5,705 nt of DNA. It comes from Deltaproteobacteria bacterium. Its GTDB lineage: Bacteria; Desulfobacterota; Desulfovibrionia; Desulfovibrionales; Desulfovibrionaceae. Both the position numbers and the translations under genes were made by a program. Position 1 is the stretch's first letter. Each line of letters begins with the position of its first letter. A model generated the notes under the pieces. The model had not been told where the DNA came from. It saw nothing but the letters and a program-made list of their open reading frames with translations, and did not search any database. The stretch lies in the NCBI GenBank assembly GCA_020861205.1, contig JAJBSY010000047.1, positions 1 to 5,705 of the forward strand, written 5' to 3'. Shown here piece after piece: positions 5,639-5,705 of the stretch.

Positions 5639-5651
5639 GGGGATTGGTAGC
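5631..5651. repeat. Perfect 8-bp inverted repeat over the era -35 element
   Basis: GCTACCAA (5631-5638) and TTGGTAGC (5644-5651) are perfect reverse complements, separated by the 5-nt spacer GGGGA. The left arm contains the -35 hexamer of the era promoter. It may be an operator for a dimeric regulator. Alternatively it may form an RNA hairpin ending a transcript that enters from beyond the window; the minus-strand sequence after it (TTGCCGTGTTTT) is only moderately T-rich, so a strong terminator is unlikely. Confidence 0.55.
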
Positions 5652-5705
5652 GCCTCAATTTGCTTGATACTTCGTCAGGATCGTCTCGCGCGAAGCCCTG
5701 TATGT

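Noticed and set aside
5632..5705. Possible 3' end of an upstream minus-strand gene
   Set aside because: Two minus-strand frames are open from the window edge: one of 16 codons ending at TGA 5657-5655, the other of 23 codons ending at TAG 5634-5632 inside the inverted repeat. Neither short peptide is recognisable, so no gene can be called.

Overview
The window is one co-oriented block on the minus strand of a motile Gram-negative bacterium, most likely a member of the Desulfovibrionaceae or a close relative. This placement is an inference from three things seen together: a PomA-type motA followed by two different motB-type genes, the fliL-fliN-fliO order without fliM, and the protein sequences themselves. 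The DNA is moderately GC-rich. No mobile element, CRISPR array, tRNA or rRNA was seen, and the plus strand carries only antisense open frames.

Read in the direction of transcription (high to low coordinates), the layout has two parts. First comes a housekeeping pair. era encodes the Era GTPase that matures the 30S subunit, behind a good extended -10 sigma70-type promoter whose -35 lies in a perfect 8-bp inverted repeat. yggS (PLP homeostasis protein) follows 4 bp after era, with its Shine-Dalgarno inside the end of era. A gap of about 180 bp follows, holding a strong FliA (sigma28)-like promoter.

Then comes the flagellar motor operon. motA encodes the stator channel subunit. motB1 and motB2 are two tandem MotB/OmpA-family stator subunits that overlap in a TGATG junction. 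After a 63-bp spacer with a GC-rich hairpin come fliL (stator-associated membrane protein), fliN (C-ring switch/export protein) and the first 77 codons of fliO (export-gate assembly factor), which runs off the window at position 1.

The flagellar genes work together. MotA and MotB form the ion-driven stator, FliL surrounds or supports it, FliN is part of the rotor C-ring that stators push on, and FliO helps assemble the type III export gate. The most interesting points are the two MotB paralogs served by one local MotA, the changed peptidoglycan-binding aspartate in MotB1, the duplicated nine-residue motif in the FliN N-terminus, and the sigma28-type promoter that separates the flagellar operon from era-yggS. 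I did not find a convincing undescribed system; the window is an ordinary, intact flagellar/housekeeping locus with some lineage-specific details.
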